Positions 7,461-16,223 of a stretch of DNA of 64,000 nucleotides are shown piece by piece. The stretch's first letter is position 1. Every line of letters begins with the position of its first letter. Origin of the DNA: Kribbella sp. CA-293567 (GTDB lineage: Bacteria; Actinomycetota; Actinomycetes; Propionibacteriales; Kribbellaceae). The position numbers and the translations under genes were made by a program. The DNA is taken from assembly GCF_027627575.1 (NCBI RefSeq), contig NZ_CP114065.1:4216001-4280000 (forward strand). The letters run 5' to 3'. The notes beneath the pieces are model-generated. The model had not been told where the DNA came from, ran no database searches, and saw only the letters and a program-made list of their open reading frames with translations.

Positions 7461-7664
7461 ATGGCTGTCGGTACCGTTAAGTGGTTCAACGCTGACAAGG
7501 GCTTCGGCTTCATCACCCCGGATGACGGTGGCGCGGACGTGTTCGCGCACTACTCCGCCATCCAGACCTCGGGCTTCCGCTCGCTGGACGAGAACCAGCG
7601 CGTCGAGTTCGAGATCACCCAGGGCCAGAAGGGCCTGCAGGCGGAGAACATCCGCCCGATCTGA
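7461..7664 (+). CDS. Cold shock protein, CspA family
   Basis: 67 aa, a single cold shock (OB-fold) domain. RNP1 (GFGFIT) and RNP2 (VFAHYSAI) nucleic-acid-binding motifs are intact after the conserved start TVKWFNADKG. It binds single-stranded RNA/DNA and acts as an RNA chaperone. Start ATG 7461 has a strong AAGGAG site 10 nt upstream. Monocistronic: a long leader precedes it and a hairpin at 7698-7731 follows. Confidence 0.97.
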   Translation: MAVGTVKWFNADKGFGFITPDDGGADVFAHYSAIQTSGFRSLDENQRVEFEITQGQKGLQAENIRPI

Positions 7665-7697
7665 TCCTCGGATCAACCCTTCTTGAACTGAGCGACG

Positions 7698-7731
7698 AGA
7701 GGGCCGTGCACCTTCGGGTGTGCGGCCCTCT
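7698..7731 (+). terminator. Hairpin terminator after the cold shock gene
   Basis: AGAGGGCCG and CGGCCCTCT form a perfect 9-bp base; the inner part pairs with wobbles and is capped by a stable TTCG tetraloop (7713-7716). It lies 34 bp after the csp stop codon and is followed by a short pyrimidine stretch. Confidence 0.75.
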
Positions 7732-7801
7732 TCCGCGTTCGCCGACTGTTTCCCGGCTGTTTTCGGCGGGGTACCTTGACGGTCAGACCGTGAGGAGACA
7801 C

Positions 7802-8299
7802 ATGTCGGACGACCCCCGCGACGGTAAGTACAGTCGCGACCAAGAAGACGAACGTGAGCGTCTCGACCGTCACTGGAACGAACTGCTGCAGGAACTGCGG
7901 CTCGCCCAGACCGGGACGCAGATCTTGTTCGCCTTCCTGCTCAGCATCGCTTTCACCGACCGCTTCCAGGATGCGGACGTGTTCACCCACGACGTGTACG
8001 CAGCCACTCTGATCGCCTCGGCCCTGGCGATGGGCCTTTTCCTGGCCCCGGTGTCGTTCCACCGGATCGTCTTCCAACGGCGGCTGCGGGACCGGATGAT
8101 CCCGATCGCCCATCACCTGGCCACGGCCGGCCTGGTCTTTCTGCTGATCGCGATCTGTGGTGGAGTCCTGCTCGCGATCGACGTCGTCCTGTCCCGGACG
8201 ATCGCGCTCGTCACCGTCGCGGTGATCGTCACCTGGTTCATCTCCTTCTGGTATCTCCTGCCGGTCTACGTCCGGCGTACTGGCGAAGCCGAGGAATGA
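7802..8299 (+). CDS. DUF6328 family membrane protein
   Basis: 165 aa. A charged N-terminus (DQEDERERLDRHWNELLQELR) leads into four predicted membrane helices: about 43-58, 70-92, 105-130 and 135-155. The RHWNELLQELRLAQTGTQIL signature is what I associate with DUF6328, a family of unknown function in actinobacteria. Start ATG 7802 is preceded by GAGGAGACAC. Its 3' end overlaps the convergent LLM gene by 62 bp. Confidence 0.8.
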   Translation: MSDDPRDGKYSRDQEDERERLDRHWNELLQELRLAQTGTQILFAFLLSIAFTDRFQDADVFTHDVYAATLIASALAMGLFLAPVSFHRIVFQRRLRDRMIPIAHHLATAGLVFLLIAICGGVLLAIDVVLSRTIALVTVAVIVTWFISFWYLLPVYVRRTGEAEE

Positions 8300-9134
8300 C
8301 CTCGGCGGCGATCTGTTCGAGCACGTCCTCGGAGCCGGCGTAGACCCCAGCGGCACGGGGCCAGTGGGTGATCACGTCGGTGAAACCGAGGTCCGCGGCG
8401 CGGGTGACGACCTCTTCGAAGGCGTCGGCACTGCTCAGTGAGTAGCGGGCCGAGTCGAGGGCGAGGTACCGGTCGAAGGGACGGCCCTGGAGTACGTCGT
8501 CCAGCCGGTGGCTCAGGTCGCGGACCGAGCCGAACCAGGTCTCGAAGTCGTCCGACTTGAGACCGGTCGTCACCCAGCCGGCGCCGTACCGGGTGGCCAG
8601 GCGGAGCGAGCGGGGTCCGTTCGCGGCCATCACGAACGGCACGCGGGGTTGCTGGACGCAACCGGGCAGGGTGCGGGCGTTGCGGGTGGCGAAGTACTCG
8701 CCCTTGAAGTCGACCTGGTCGGTGGTCAGCAGCCGGTCGAGCAGATCGACGAACTCCTCCAGCCGGTCGACCTTCTGCCGGGGAGTCAGCTCGTCGCCGC
8801 CGAGGATGGTGGAGTCGATCCCGCCGCCCGAGCCGATCCCGCAGAGGAACCGGCCGGCCGAGACGTCGTCGAGCGCCAGGACGTCGCGGGTCAGCGTCAG
8901 CGGATGCCGGAAGTTCGGCGAGGTGACGAAGGTGCCGAGCTTGATCGTCGAGGTGACCATCGCCGCCGCGGTCAGCGTCGGGGTGGTGCCGTACCAGGGC
9001 GAGTCCTGCAGACCGCCCCAGGTCAGGTGGTCGTAGGTCCAGGCGTGGTCGAAGCCCAGCTGCTCCGCGCGCCGCCACTTCGGCTCCGCCTCGGACCAGC
9101 GGTACTCCGGCAGGATGGTGATTCCGAATCGCAT
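8238..9134 (-). CDS. LLM class (luciferase-like, probably F420-dependent) oxidoreductase
   Basis: 298 aa TIM-barrel flavin/F420 oxidoreductase. The start RFGITILPEYRWSEAEPKWRRAE cut to its opening shows the family's first strand and helix; further marks are DHAWTYDHLTW, the GTFVTSPNFRHPL strand and the GRFLCGIGSGGG cofactor loop. Substrate unknown. ATG 9134 lies 7 nt after a TAGTGT hexamer on the minus strand, so the transcript is probably leaderless. The C-terminal 20 codons overlap the DUF6328 gene on the opposite strand. Confidence 0.88.
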   Translation of the reverse strand: MRFGITILPEYRWSEAEPKWRRAEQLGFDHAWTYDHLTWGGLQDSPWYGTTPTLTAAAMVTSTIKLGTFVTSPNFRHPLTLTRDVLALDDVSAGRFLCGIGSGGGIDSTILGGDELTPRQKVDRLEEFVDLLDRLLTTDQVDFKGEYFATRNARTLPGCVQQPRVPFVMAANGPRSLRLATRYGAGWVTTGLKSDDFETWFGSVRDLSHRLDDVLQGRPFDRYLALDSARYSLSSADAFEEVVTRAADLGFTDVITHWPRAAGVYAGSEDVLEQIAAEVIPRLRQYAGRRPAGDTRRR

Positions 9135-9298
9135 GCTCCGCACACTAACTGCTGCCGCGGATCGCTCCGGTCCGAGGACTCGCCGGTGTGGTCGAGGCCA
9201 CGATAGTTGCGTTTCGCCACGATTTTCGGAATGGTCGTCAGGCAGTCCCCCTAGCAAACAGGAAGCGGAGGCGCGCCGAAGCGAGGCGTGAAACAGCT

Positions 9299-11020
9299 GT
9301 GGCGATCGATTTCGACAGCCAGCAAGCGGATCCCGACCACGCCAACGAGCACCCGGCGCTCGCGGCGCCACCGCCACCGGGCAGCCGAAGTACGGGCTCC
9401 GGGCTCGACCGGATCGTCTTCGGGGTCACCGCGGTGATCGCACTGGCCTTCGTGGCCTGGGGTTTCGCCAGCGCGAACAGCCTCGGTACGGCGTCCACCT
9501 CGGCGCTGACCTGGGTGGAGACCAACACCGGCTGGCTGTTCGTCCTGCTGGCGTCCGGCTTCGTCGTGTACGTGCTCTGGCTCGCGGCCGGCCGGTACGG
9601 GAACATCCCGCTCGGTGGGGACGACGAGCAGCCGGAGTTCAAGACGGTCTCCTGGGTCGCGATGATGTTCAGCGCCGGGATGGGCATCGGCCTGATGTTC
9701 TACGGCGTGAGCGAACCGCTGTCGCACTTCATGTCACCGCCGCCGGCCACCGTGGAGGCCGGCAGCGACGCGGCCCTGCAGACGGCGATGGCGACCACCC
9801 TGTTCCACTGGACCCTGCACCCGTGGGCGATCTACGCCGTGGTCGGCATAGCGATTGCCTACGGCACCTTTCGCCGGGGCCGCTCGTCGCTGATCAGCTC
9901 GGCGTTCGCGCCGCTGCTCGGCAAGCGCACCGAGGGCCCGATCGGCAAGGTGATCGACAGCCTGGCGATCTTCGCGACACTGTTCGGTTCGGCCGCGTCG
10001 CTCGGGCTCGGCGCGCTGCAGATCGGGTCCGGCGTCCGGATCCTGGGCTGGCTGGACGAGACCGGCAACGCCGTCCTGGTCGGGGTGATCGCCGTGCTGA
10101 CCGCGGCCTTCGTCGCCTCCGCCGTCTCCGGTGTTGCCAAGGGCATCCAATGGCTGTCGAACATCAACATGGTGCTCGCCGTCGTGCTGGCCGCGTTCGT
10201 CTTCGTCATCGGCCCGACCGTGCTGATCCTCAACCTGGTGCCGACCGCGATCGGGGACTACCTGCGCGACCTGGCCGAGATGGCGGCCCGGACCGAGGCC
10301 AGCGGTGGCGACGAGATGGCCACCTGGCTGTCGTCCTGGACGGTCTTCTACTGGGCCTGGTGGATCTCCTGGACGCCGTTCGTCGGCATGTTCATCGCGC
10401 GGATCAGCCGCGGCCGGACGATCCGGCAGTTCGTCACCGGCGTCCTGCTGGTGCCGTCGATGGTCAGCCTGGTCTGGTTCTGCATCTTCGGCGGCGCCGC
10501 GATCGACACCCAGCGCGACGGAGTCGACATCGCCGGCCAGTCCACCAGCGAGGGGCAGCTGTTCGGGCTGCTGAACCACTATCCGCTGGCGTCGGTGACC
10601 ACGATCCTGGTCGTCGTCCTGGTCGCGATCTTCTTCGTCTCCGGCGCCGACGCGGCGTCCATCGTGATGGGCACGCTGTCCTCGCGTGGCGCGATCGAGC
10701 CGCGCAAACCGGTGGTCGTCTTCTGGGGCGTACTGACCGGCGCGGTCGCCGCGGTGATGCTGCTGGTCGGCGGAGGCGGCGCGAAGGCCTTGCAAGGCCT
10801 GCAGAACCTGACGATCGTCGCGGCACTCCCGTTCGCGATCGTGATGGTCGGCCTGGCGGTGGCGCTCGCGAAGGACCTGCGTACGGATCCGTTGATGCTG
10901 CGTAAGGCGATCGGCACCGAGGCGGTCGAGGCCGCCGTGATCGAAGGCGTCACCACCCACGGCGACGACTTCTCGCTGGTGGTCACCGGCACCGACGAAC
11001 CTCCGAAGCGCCCCGAGTGA
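9299..11020 (+). CDS. BCCT family betaine/carnitine/choline transporter
   Basis: 573 aa with about 12 membrane helices, beginning at LDRIVFGVTAVIALAF. Family marks: SWVAMMFSAGMGIGLMFYG, the FHWTLHPWAIYAVVG segment, and the Trp-rich signature WAWWISWTPFVGMFIARISR. It imports compatible solutes such as glycine betaine with Na+ or H+, usually in osmoprotection. A hydrophilic N-terminus of about 40 aa and a short C-terminal tail are cytoplasmic. The GTG at 9299 is my choice (gcgagg lies 12 nt before it); an upstream start is possible. No biosynthetic partner lies nearby. Confidence 0.92.
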   Translation: MAIDFDSQQADPDHANEHPALAAPPPPGSRSTGSGLDRIVFGVTAVIALAFVAWGFASANSLGTASTSALTWVETNTGWLFVLLASGFVVYVLWLAAGRYGNIPLGGDDEQPEFKTVSWVAMMFSAGMGIGLMFYGVSEPLSHFMSPPPATVEAGSDAALQTAMATTLFHWTLHPWAIYAVVGIAIAYGTFRRGRSSLISSAFAPLLGKRTEGPIGKVIDSLAIFATLFGSAASLGLGALQIGSGVRILGWLDETGNAVLVGVIAVLTAAFVASAVSGVAKGIQWLSNINMVLAVVLAAFVFVIGPTVLILNLVPTAIGDYLRDLAEMAARTEASGGDEMATWLSSWTVFYWAWWISWTPFVGMFIARISRGRTIRQFVTGVLLVPSMVSLVWFCIFGGAAIDTQRDGVDIAGQSTSEGQLFGLLNHYPLASVTTILVVVLVAIFFVSGADAASIVMGTLSSRGAIEPRKPVVVFWGVLTGAVAAVMLLVGGGGAKALQGLQNLTIVAALPFAIVMVGLAVALAKDLRTDPLMLRKAIGTEAVEAAVIEGVTTHGDDFSLVVTGTDEPPKRPE

Positions 11021-11050
11021 CTCCTCAGCAGTAGCGAGGCCTGTCGCAGC

Positions 11051-11090
11051 CCGTCTCCAGTGTTGGAAGTGGTGTCAGCGCTGGAGACGG
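11051..11090. terminator. Inverted repeat between convergent BCCT and alcohol dehydrogenase genes
   Basis: CCGTCTCCAG (11051-11060) and CTGGAGACGG (11081-11090) are a perfect 10-bp repeat with a 20-nt loop, 30 bp after the BCCT stop. No U-tract. Probable bidirectional terminator. Confidence 0.55.
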
Positions 11091-11161
11091 AGGCCAGCAC
11101 CACAGAGTGGCAGCACGAAAGCTGGTCCATCGATCCCTTTTGTCGAGACATGGCGGTCCGG

Positions 11162-12181
11162 TCAGACGGTGAGAAGGACCTTGATGGCGGTGCGCTCGTC
11201 CATGGCCCGGTAGCCCTCGGCGGCACGGTCGAGGGGCAGGGTGAGGTCGAAAACCCTGCCAGGGTTGATCTTGCGGTCCCAGATGAGCTGGATCAGTTCG
11301 GGCAGGTACTGCCGGACCGGGGCGGGACCGCCGTGGAGGTGGACACCGGCCATGAACAGCTCGTCACCGGGGATCGCGACGTCGTGGGAGACGCCGACGA
11401 AACCGACGTGGCCGCCCGGTCGGGTGGAGTGGATCGCCTGCATCATCGCCTCCTGCGTGCCGACCGCCTCGATCACCGAGTGGGCTCCGAGCCCACCGGT
11501 GAGTTCCTTGACCCGGGCAACGCCTGCTGCGCCACGTTCCTCGACGATGTCGGTGGCGCCGAACTCCTTGGCCAGGGCCTGGCGGTCGGCATGCCGGCTG
11601 AAGGCGATGATCCGCTCGGCGCCGAGTTGTTCGGCGGCGAGAATGCCGAGCAGCCCGACGGCGCCGTCACCGACGACCGCGACCGTCCTGCCCGGGCCGG
11701 CCTGGGCAGCGACAGCGGCGAACCAGCCGGTGCCGAGTACGTCGGACGCTGCCATCAGCGATGGGATCAAGTCCGGATCGGGCATCCCCGGGGTGGCGAC
11801 CAAGGTGCCGTCGGCCAGCGGGATCCGGGCGAGCTCCGACTGCGTACCGATGGTGCCCATCAGGACGCGGTGCACGCAGTACGCCTGATACCCGGCCTGG
11901 CAGATCTCACAGGTGTTGTCCGAGGCCCAGAACGAGCCGACGACGAAGTCACCGACCTTGACCGTCCGCACGTCCGCGCCGAGCTCCTCGACGACACCGA
12001 CGTACTCGTGTCCCATCACTTGGTGGTCGACAGGCTCGGCGCCACGGTAGGGCCACAGGTCGCTGCCGCAGATGCAGGTCGCCGACAAGCGGATGATCGC
12101 GTCCGTCGGTTCGAGGATCCTCGGGTCCTGACGGTCCTCGACCTGGACGTTCCCGGGGCTGTGCATGACTACCTGGCGCAT
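11162..12181 (-). CDS. Zinc-dependent medium-chain alcohol dehydrogenase
   Basis: 339 aa MDR superfamily. Catalytic zinc ligands appear in CICGSDLWPY and MGHEYVG; the cofactor-binding Rossmann motif is VAVVGDGAVGLLG. The structural zinc loop reads SDNTCEICQAGYQAYC: three Cys, with Asp where the first Cys is usual. It would interconvert an alcohol and an aldehyde or ketone with NAD(P). A GAAGGAG site precedes ATG 12181. It is divergent from the MmyB-type regulator at 12321, which probably controls it across the 139-bp gap; TTGACT on the minus strand (12220-12215) may be its -35. Confidence 0.92.
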   Translation of the reverse strand: MRQVVMHSPGNVQVEDRQDPRILEPTDAIIRLSATCICGSDLWPYRGAEPVDHQVMGHEYVGVVEELGADVRTVKVGDFVVGSFWASDNTCEICQAGYQAYCVHRVLMGTIGTQSELARIPLADGTLVATPGMPDPDLIPSLMAASDVLGTGWFAAVAAQAGPGRTVAVVGDGAVGLLGILAAEQLGAERIIAFSRHADRQALAKEFGATDIVEERGAAGVARVKELTGGLGAHSVIEAVGTQEAMMQAIHSTRPGGHVGFVGVSHDVAIPGDELFMAGVHLHGGPAPVRQYLPELIQLIWDRKINPGRVFDLTLPLDRAAEGYRAMDERTAIKVLLTV

Positions 12182-12320
12182 GGCGTGCTCCTTCTTCGCG
12201 ACTGTCTCGACTCCGAGTCAACCGGGCCGCGGAGACCCGGAGAAGTCCCTGTCGATGGGTGTACTGGCAGGGCACCCTTCCTCGGCCCGCGAACCCTTCG
12301 CTCCGGCTACTGTCGTAGTG

Positions 12321-13199
12321 GTGGACAACCGTCAAGAGGTACGCGAGTTCCTCACGACTCGCCGCGCCCGCATCACTCCGGACCAGGCCGGGCTCCCCGT
12401 CACCGGTACCCGCCGCGTTCCCGGTCTGCGCCGCAGCGAGGTCGCGACGATCGCCGGTCTCAGCGTCGAGTACTACGCGCGGCTGGAGCGCGGCCAGATC
12501 GCCGGTGCCTCCACCGGCGTACTGGAAGCGCTTGCGCGGGCGCTGCAACTGGACGAGACCGAGCGAGCCCATCTGTTCGACCTCGCCCGGGCCGCCGACG
12601 GAATCCCCACGTCAGGGCGTCCCCGCCGCCGGTCGCCGGGCAAGGCAGTATCGCGGCTCAGCTTGCAGTGGGCACTGGACGCGATCAAGGACGGCGTCGC
12701 GTTCGTCCGCGACCCGCATCAGAACCTGCTCGCCACGAACACCCTGGGCCGCGCGTTCTACTCACCCGTGATCGGCGACAGCGGCCGTACGCCGAACCTG
12801 GCCCGCTTCCAGTTCCTCGATCCCGCTTCGCGGGACTTCTATCCGGACTGGGACGTGTTCGCTCAGATGTGCGTCGGCATCATGCGCGCCGAAGCCGGCC
12901 GCGATCCGCACGACCGTGGACTGCAGGACCTGGTCGGTGAACTGTCCACCCGCAGCGAGGTCTTCCGCCGCCTCTGGGCCGACCACGACGTCCGCACCCA
13001 CGGAGCAGGCACCAAGCGGTTCAACCACCCCGTCGTCGGCGAACTCACCCTCGTCTACGAAGAACTCGCCGTCACCGCCGAACCAGGGCTGGTGTTGCTC
13101 GTCTACACCGCCGAACCCGGCTCACCATCCGCAGAACGACTCCGCCTGCTCGCCTCCTGGGCAGCGCCGGCACAGACCCCGACCGTCAGCAGCCAGTGA
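12321..13199 (+). CDS. XRE-family regulator with MmyB-like ligand-binding domain
   Basis: 292 aa. N-terminal Cro/C1-type HTH (about 20-80: VPGLRRSEVATIAGLS, YYARLERGQIAGAS) and a C-terminal MmyB-like PAS-type domain (about 100-275: QWALDAIKDGVAFVRDPHQNLLATN). This architecture is common beside dehydrogenase genes that the protein regulates. Start: TACTGT at 12308-12313 followed by 7 nt and GTG 12321 indicates a leaderless mRNA and favours 12321 over the adjacent GTG 12318. The target is most likely the divergent alcohol dehydrogenase. Confidence 0.9.
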   Translation: MDNRQEVREFLTTRRARITPDQAGLPVTGTRRVPGLRRSEVATIAGLSVEYYARLERGQIAGASTGVLEALARALQLDETERAHLFDLARAADGIPTSGRPRRRSPGKAVSRLSLQWALDAIKDGVAFVRDPHQNLLATNTLGRAFYSPVIGDSGRTPNLARFQFLDPASRDFYPDWDVFAQMCVGIMRAEAGRDPHDRGLQDLVGELSTRSEVFRRLWADHDVRTHGAGTKRFNHPVVGELTLVYEELAVTAEPGLVLLVYTAEPGSPSAERLRLLASWAAPAQTPTVSSQ

Positions 13200-13278
13200 G
13201 CTCAGTTCGCGGAACCTTGGAATAAGTTGAGTGTTCAATTACATTGAGAGAGGTAAGACTCCTGAAAGGACCTCTCCG

Positions 13279-14061
13279 ATGAGTGACGCCCTGCCTGTGC
13301 TGTACCTGAGCCACGGCGCTCCCCCGCTGGCTGACGACCGCCAGTGGACGGCGGAGCTTGCCGCGGTCTCCGCCGGAATCACCAAGCCGAAGGCGATCCT
13401 GATCGTCTCCGCGCACTGGGAGGCCGCGCCGCTCACGCTGGCGGCGACTCGGACGGTGCCGCTCCTCTACGACTTCTGGGGCTTCCCCGACCGGTACTAC
13501 CAGGTCCAGTACGCCGCTCCCGGCGCGCCCGAACTCGCCGATCAGGTGCGCAAGTTGCTGCACTCCCCCGCGACGCCCGTGTACGACGACCCGGCTCGCG
13601 GGCTCGACCACGGCGCCTACGTGCCGCTCAAGGAGATGTACCCGGACGCGGACGTCCCCGTGCTCCAGGTCTCGATGCCGACGCTCGATCCGGCCGAACT
13701 CTTCGCCATCGGCCGCAAGCTCGCGCCGTTGCGCGACCAGGGTGTGCTCATCGTCGGCAGCGGTTTCACCACGCACAACCTCAGCGCGGTGAACCTCGGC
13801 GGACCGTCCGACGCGGCGGCGCCGAGCTGGTCGGTCGAGTTCGACGACTGGGCCAGGCGCGCGCTGGCGCAGCAGGACGTCGACTCGCTGATCGACTTCC
13901 TGCACAAAGCGCCGGCCGCGAGGATCGCGCATCCGCGGACCGAGCACTTCGCGCCGCTGTTCGTCTCGCTCGGTGCCTCCGAGAGCTCCCTCGGCACCGC
14001 GGAGACCGTGGTCGACGGTTTCTGGTACGGCCTGTCGAAGCGCTCCTGGCAGCTCGGCTGA
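13279..14061 (+). CDS. LigB/DODA-type class III extradiol ring-cleavage dioxygenase
   Basis: 260 aa. The metal-binding histidines of the LigB fold are in LYLSHGAPPL, IVSAHWEAAP and LDHGAYVPLKEM, with the later GSGFTTHNL loop. This family opens catechol-type rings, as in 4,5-DOPA dioxygenase. ATG 13279 has GAAAGGA about 10 nt upstream; a longer frame from 13231 is not needed. The upstream stretch has a TTGAGTGTTCAA repeat that could be an operator. Converges with the SMP-30-like gene 7 bp downstream. Confidence 0.9.
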   Translation: MSDALPVLYLSHGAPPLADDRQWTAELAAVSAGITKPKAILIVSAHWEAAPLTLAATRTVPLLYDFWGFPDRYYQVQYAAPGAPELADQVRKLLHSPATPVYDDPARGLDHGAYVPLKEMYPDADVPVLQVSMPTLDPAELFAIGRKLAPLRDQGVLIVGSGFTTHNLSAVNLGGPSDAAAPSWSVEFDDWARRALAQQDVDSLIDFLHKAPAARIAHPRTEHFAPLFVSLGASESSLGTAETVVDGFWYGLSKRSWQLG

Positions 14062-14068
14062 GCAGGAC

Positions 14069-15055
14069 CTACCGGGCCGGGGTCGGGAAGGTGGCCAGGT
14101 GGTTGGTGCCGATGCTGCTCAGCCACACCTTTCCGTCCCGCTCGCGCACCCCGGTCGGCATCCGGAAGTCCGGGTGCTTGCCGCGCAGATCGTGCACCAG
14201 GTTGCCGTCGTCGTCGTACGCCTGGACCTCGATGATGTCGGCGGCCTTCGGTTTGAAGGCCTCCGGCAACGCCCAGACCACCCTGCGCAGGACCGGCTGC
14301 TTGGGCAGCAGGAGGTCGAGCAACGCGTTGCGCGGTGAGCCGATCGCGACCCAGATCAAACCGTCCGACCCGCGAGCGATGTTGTCCGGCAGGCCGGGGA
14401 TCATCGCGACCAGTTCCGGCTCGGCGCCGGCGGTGGTGAGGTCGAGTTTGAAGAGGCCGTAGCCGGCGGTCTCGGCGTAGAACAGCGTCTTCTGGTCGCC
14501 GCTCAGCGCGACCCCGTTGGGGAACGGCCGGTTCGTCGCCAGCCGAGTCAGCTCGCCGTCAGGGGTGAGCCGGTAGATGCTGCCGGTACTGGAGTGCTCG
14601 AGCAGGTCGGCCATCCATTCGTCGACGCCGAAGCGGGTGGACGAGTCGGTGAAGTAGACGGTGCCGTCCGGCAGGACGTCGGCGTTGTTGCAGAAGCGCA
14701 TCGGCCGGCCGTCGATCTCACCCAGCAGGGTGTCGATCCGGTTGTCCTGGTCGAGGGTCAGCAGCCCGCGGTGAGCGTCGCAGATCAGCACTTTGCCGTC
14801 CGGCAGCCATTCCAGGCCGAGCGGCCGGCCACCGGTGTCGGCGAGCACCTTGATCGACGTACCGTCGGCGCTGACGCGCAGGATGCGCCCGTCGAGCAGA
14901 CCGGTCAGGACGCTGCCGTCGGCGTCGATCAGCGCGTCCTCCGGACCATGCCCGGGGACCGCGACCGTCTGAACCTCGAGGTGCTCGGGTTGCCGAACCG
15001 GCGGTACGGGCGGCGGGGTCCACCGAACTGGGGAGATGCTCGACTTCGGACTCAT
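14069..15055 (-). CDS. SMP-30/gluconolactonase/strictosidine synthase-like six-bladed beta-propeller protein
   Basis: 328 aa. Repeated propeller blades are seen as GHGPEDALIDADGSVLTG, RPLGLEWLPDGKVLICD, NNADVLPDGTVYFTDSS and PNGVALSGDQKTLFYAET, with LPDNIARGSDGLIWVA near the end. This pattern is typical of the strictosidine synthase/SMP-30 group, which includes lactonases and esterases. No signal peptide. ATG 15055 is chosen because TACTGT lies 6 nt upstream on the minus strand, a leaderless arrangement; an upstream TTG is less likely. Confidence 0.82.
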   Translation of the reverse strand: MSPKSSISPVRWTPPPVPPVRQPEHLEVQTVAVPGHGPEDALIDADGSVLTGLLDGRILRVSADGTSIKVLADTGGRPLGLEWLPDGKVLICDAHRGLLTLDQDNRIDTLLGEIDGRPMRFCNNADVLPDGTVYFTDSSTRFGVDEWMADLLEHSSTGSIYRLTPDGELTRLATNRPFPNGVALSGDQKTLFYAETAGYGLFKLDLTTAGAEPELVAMIPGLPDNIARGSDGLIWVAIGSPRNALLDLLLPKQPVLRRVVWALPEAFKPKAADIIEVQAYDDDGNLVHDLRGKHPDFRMPTGVRERDGKVWLSSIGTNHLATFPTPAR

Positions 15056-15174
15056 GGGGTGACAGTAGCGGGTCAAGCGTTTTCAGCGTCGTCGAAGTAT
15101 GCCCGGCCTGCCCCGAATGCTGCCGATACTCGTTGCAGGCTGGGGTTTCCAGCACACGACGAGAGGAGCACACC

Positions 15175-15582
15175 GTGGCATTTCGTAGCGGAAGCGCAGT
15201 AGCGGTCGCCGGTGCCGTCGCAGTCCTGGGAACAGTCGCCGGTACGACGGCGTCCGCCGCATCGGCCGTCTCGGCCGCGCCCGCGGTCACCGCCGCGAGC
15301 TGCTACGCCAGCAGCGGCAACCTGTACTGCGGCAACAAGGTCAACGCGTCTATCTGGAAGAGCCCGCGCTACGACACCCCCACCGGCAACCCGGTCGAGA
15401 TCGTCGACACCCTGCGCTCCGGCTTCAGCTACTTCCAGTGCTACACGATCGGTCAGTCCCACGGAGGCGGCAACAGCATCTGGTACCGCACATACGGCGA
15501 CGACCACGGCGCGTGGGGCTACGTGCCGGCGGTGGACGTGTGGACTCCGCAAGACCCGTTCCCGGGTGTCGCTTTCTGCTGA
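15175..15582 (+). CDS. Small secreted protein, SH3-like, function unknown
   Basis: 135 aa from GTG 15175, which has a strong GAGAGGA site. Residues 1-35 form an Ala/Val-rich signal peptide ending near ASA. The mature part (about 95 aa) has four Cys in CYASSGNLYCGN, YFQCYTIG and the C-terminal VAFC, suggesting two disulfides. Aromatic and Gly-rich strands (SGFSYFQCYTIGQ, SIWYRTYGDDHGAWGYVPA) resemble bacterial SH3-like domains of secreted actinobacterial proteins. No enzymatic motif is visible. Confidence 0.75.
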   Translation: MAFRSGSAVAVAGAVAVLGTVAGTTASAASAVSAAPAVTAASCYASSGNLYCGNKVNASIWKSPRYDTPTGNPVEIVDTLRSGFSYFQCYTIGQSHGGGNSIWYRTYGDDHGAWGYVPAVDVWTPQDPFPGVAFC

Positions 15583-15605
15583 TCGGCGGAGCCGGCAGCG
15601 CCTGG

Positions 15606-16109
15606 CTACTCCCCCGTTGAGCCGTCCAGGCGCTCGCGGAGCAGGTCGGCGTGACCGTTGTGACGGGCGTACTCCTCGATCATGTGGGTGAGCACCCAGC
15701 GCAGGGTGTACCGAGTGCCCTCGTCCTCACCCACGTGGTCAGGCTCGAGATCCGTGATCACGGCCCGGGCTCGCGCGACGGCCTCGTCGTACCGTTGCAG
15801 GTCGGCGGAGTACTGACCTGGTTCGAGGTCTTTCCAGTCCGCGCCCGGACCGCCGGGGCCGGAGTAGGGCTCGATCACCGGCTCGTCGGTGAACGTGCCG
15901 ACGAACCAGCCGACCTCGACCTCGGTCAGGTGCCGGATCAGTCCGTGCAGGGTCAGCGGCGACGGGTCGATCGCGGCTGTGCCGAGTTGCTCGGGCGTCA
16001 GGCCCTCGCACTTCCAGCGGAGGGTGGCGCGCTGGAAGTCGAGGAAGGCGACCAGGGTCTCCTTCTCGCCGGCTTCGGTCGGCGGGTCAGGTCTGCCGTT
16101 GAGGTCCAT
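15606..16109 (-). CDS. DinB/DUF664 family protein
   Basis: 167 aa four-helix bundle of the DinB/YfiT superfamily. The metal-ligand histidines sit in LHGLIRHLTEVEVGW and in MIEEYARHNGHADLLRERLDG, the latter being the typical DUF664 end. Such enzymes are often thiol-dependent (mycothiol in actinobacteria) transferases; the substrate is unknown. TAGGTT lies 6 nt before ATG 16109 on the minus strand, a leaderless arrangement. Two more DinB-fold proteins of this type occur in the window (21859 and 44559). Confidence 0.85.
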   Translation of the reverse strand: MDLNGRPDPPTEAGEKETLVAFLDFQRATLRWKCEGLTPEQLGTAAIDPSPLTLHGLIRHLTEVEVGWFVGTFTDEPVIEPYSGPGGPGADWKDLEPGQYSADLQRYDEAVARARAVITDLEPDHVGEDEGTRYTLRWVLTHMIEEYARHNGHADLLRERLDGSTGE

Positions 16110-16223
16110 CTGGCGAACCTATCGGCTGCCACCGACAGTCCGCCGAGCCCAGTCAGGAGCCGGCCGTCCGGATTAGGGTGACCTGATCCGGAGGCCCCTC
16201 CGAAACGGCGTACGCTGGTCGGC

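Noticed and set aside
7706..7801. Upstream extension of the DUF6328 gene to ATG 7706
   Set aside because: It would begin inside the cold shock terminator hairpin; ATG 7802 has a GAGGAG site and the family start.
15597..15634. AGCGCCTGG/CCAGGCGCT repeat as a terminator of the small secreted gene
   Set aside because: Only 9 bp with a 20-nt loop and lying mostly in the DinB coding end; too weak to list as a feature.
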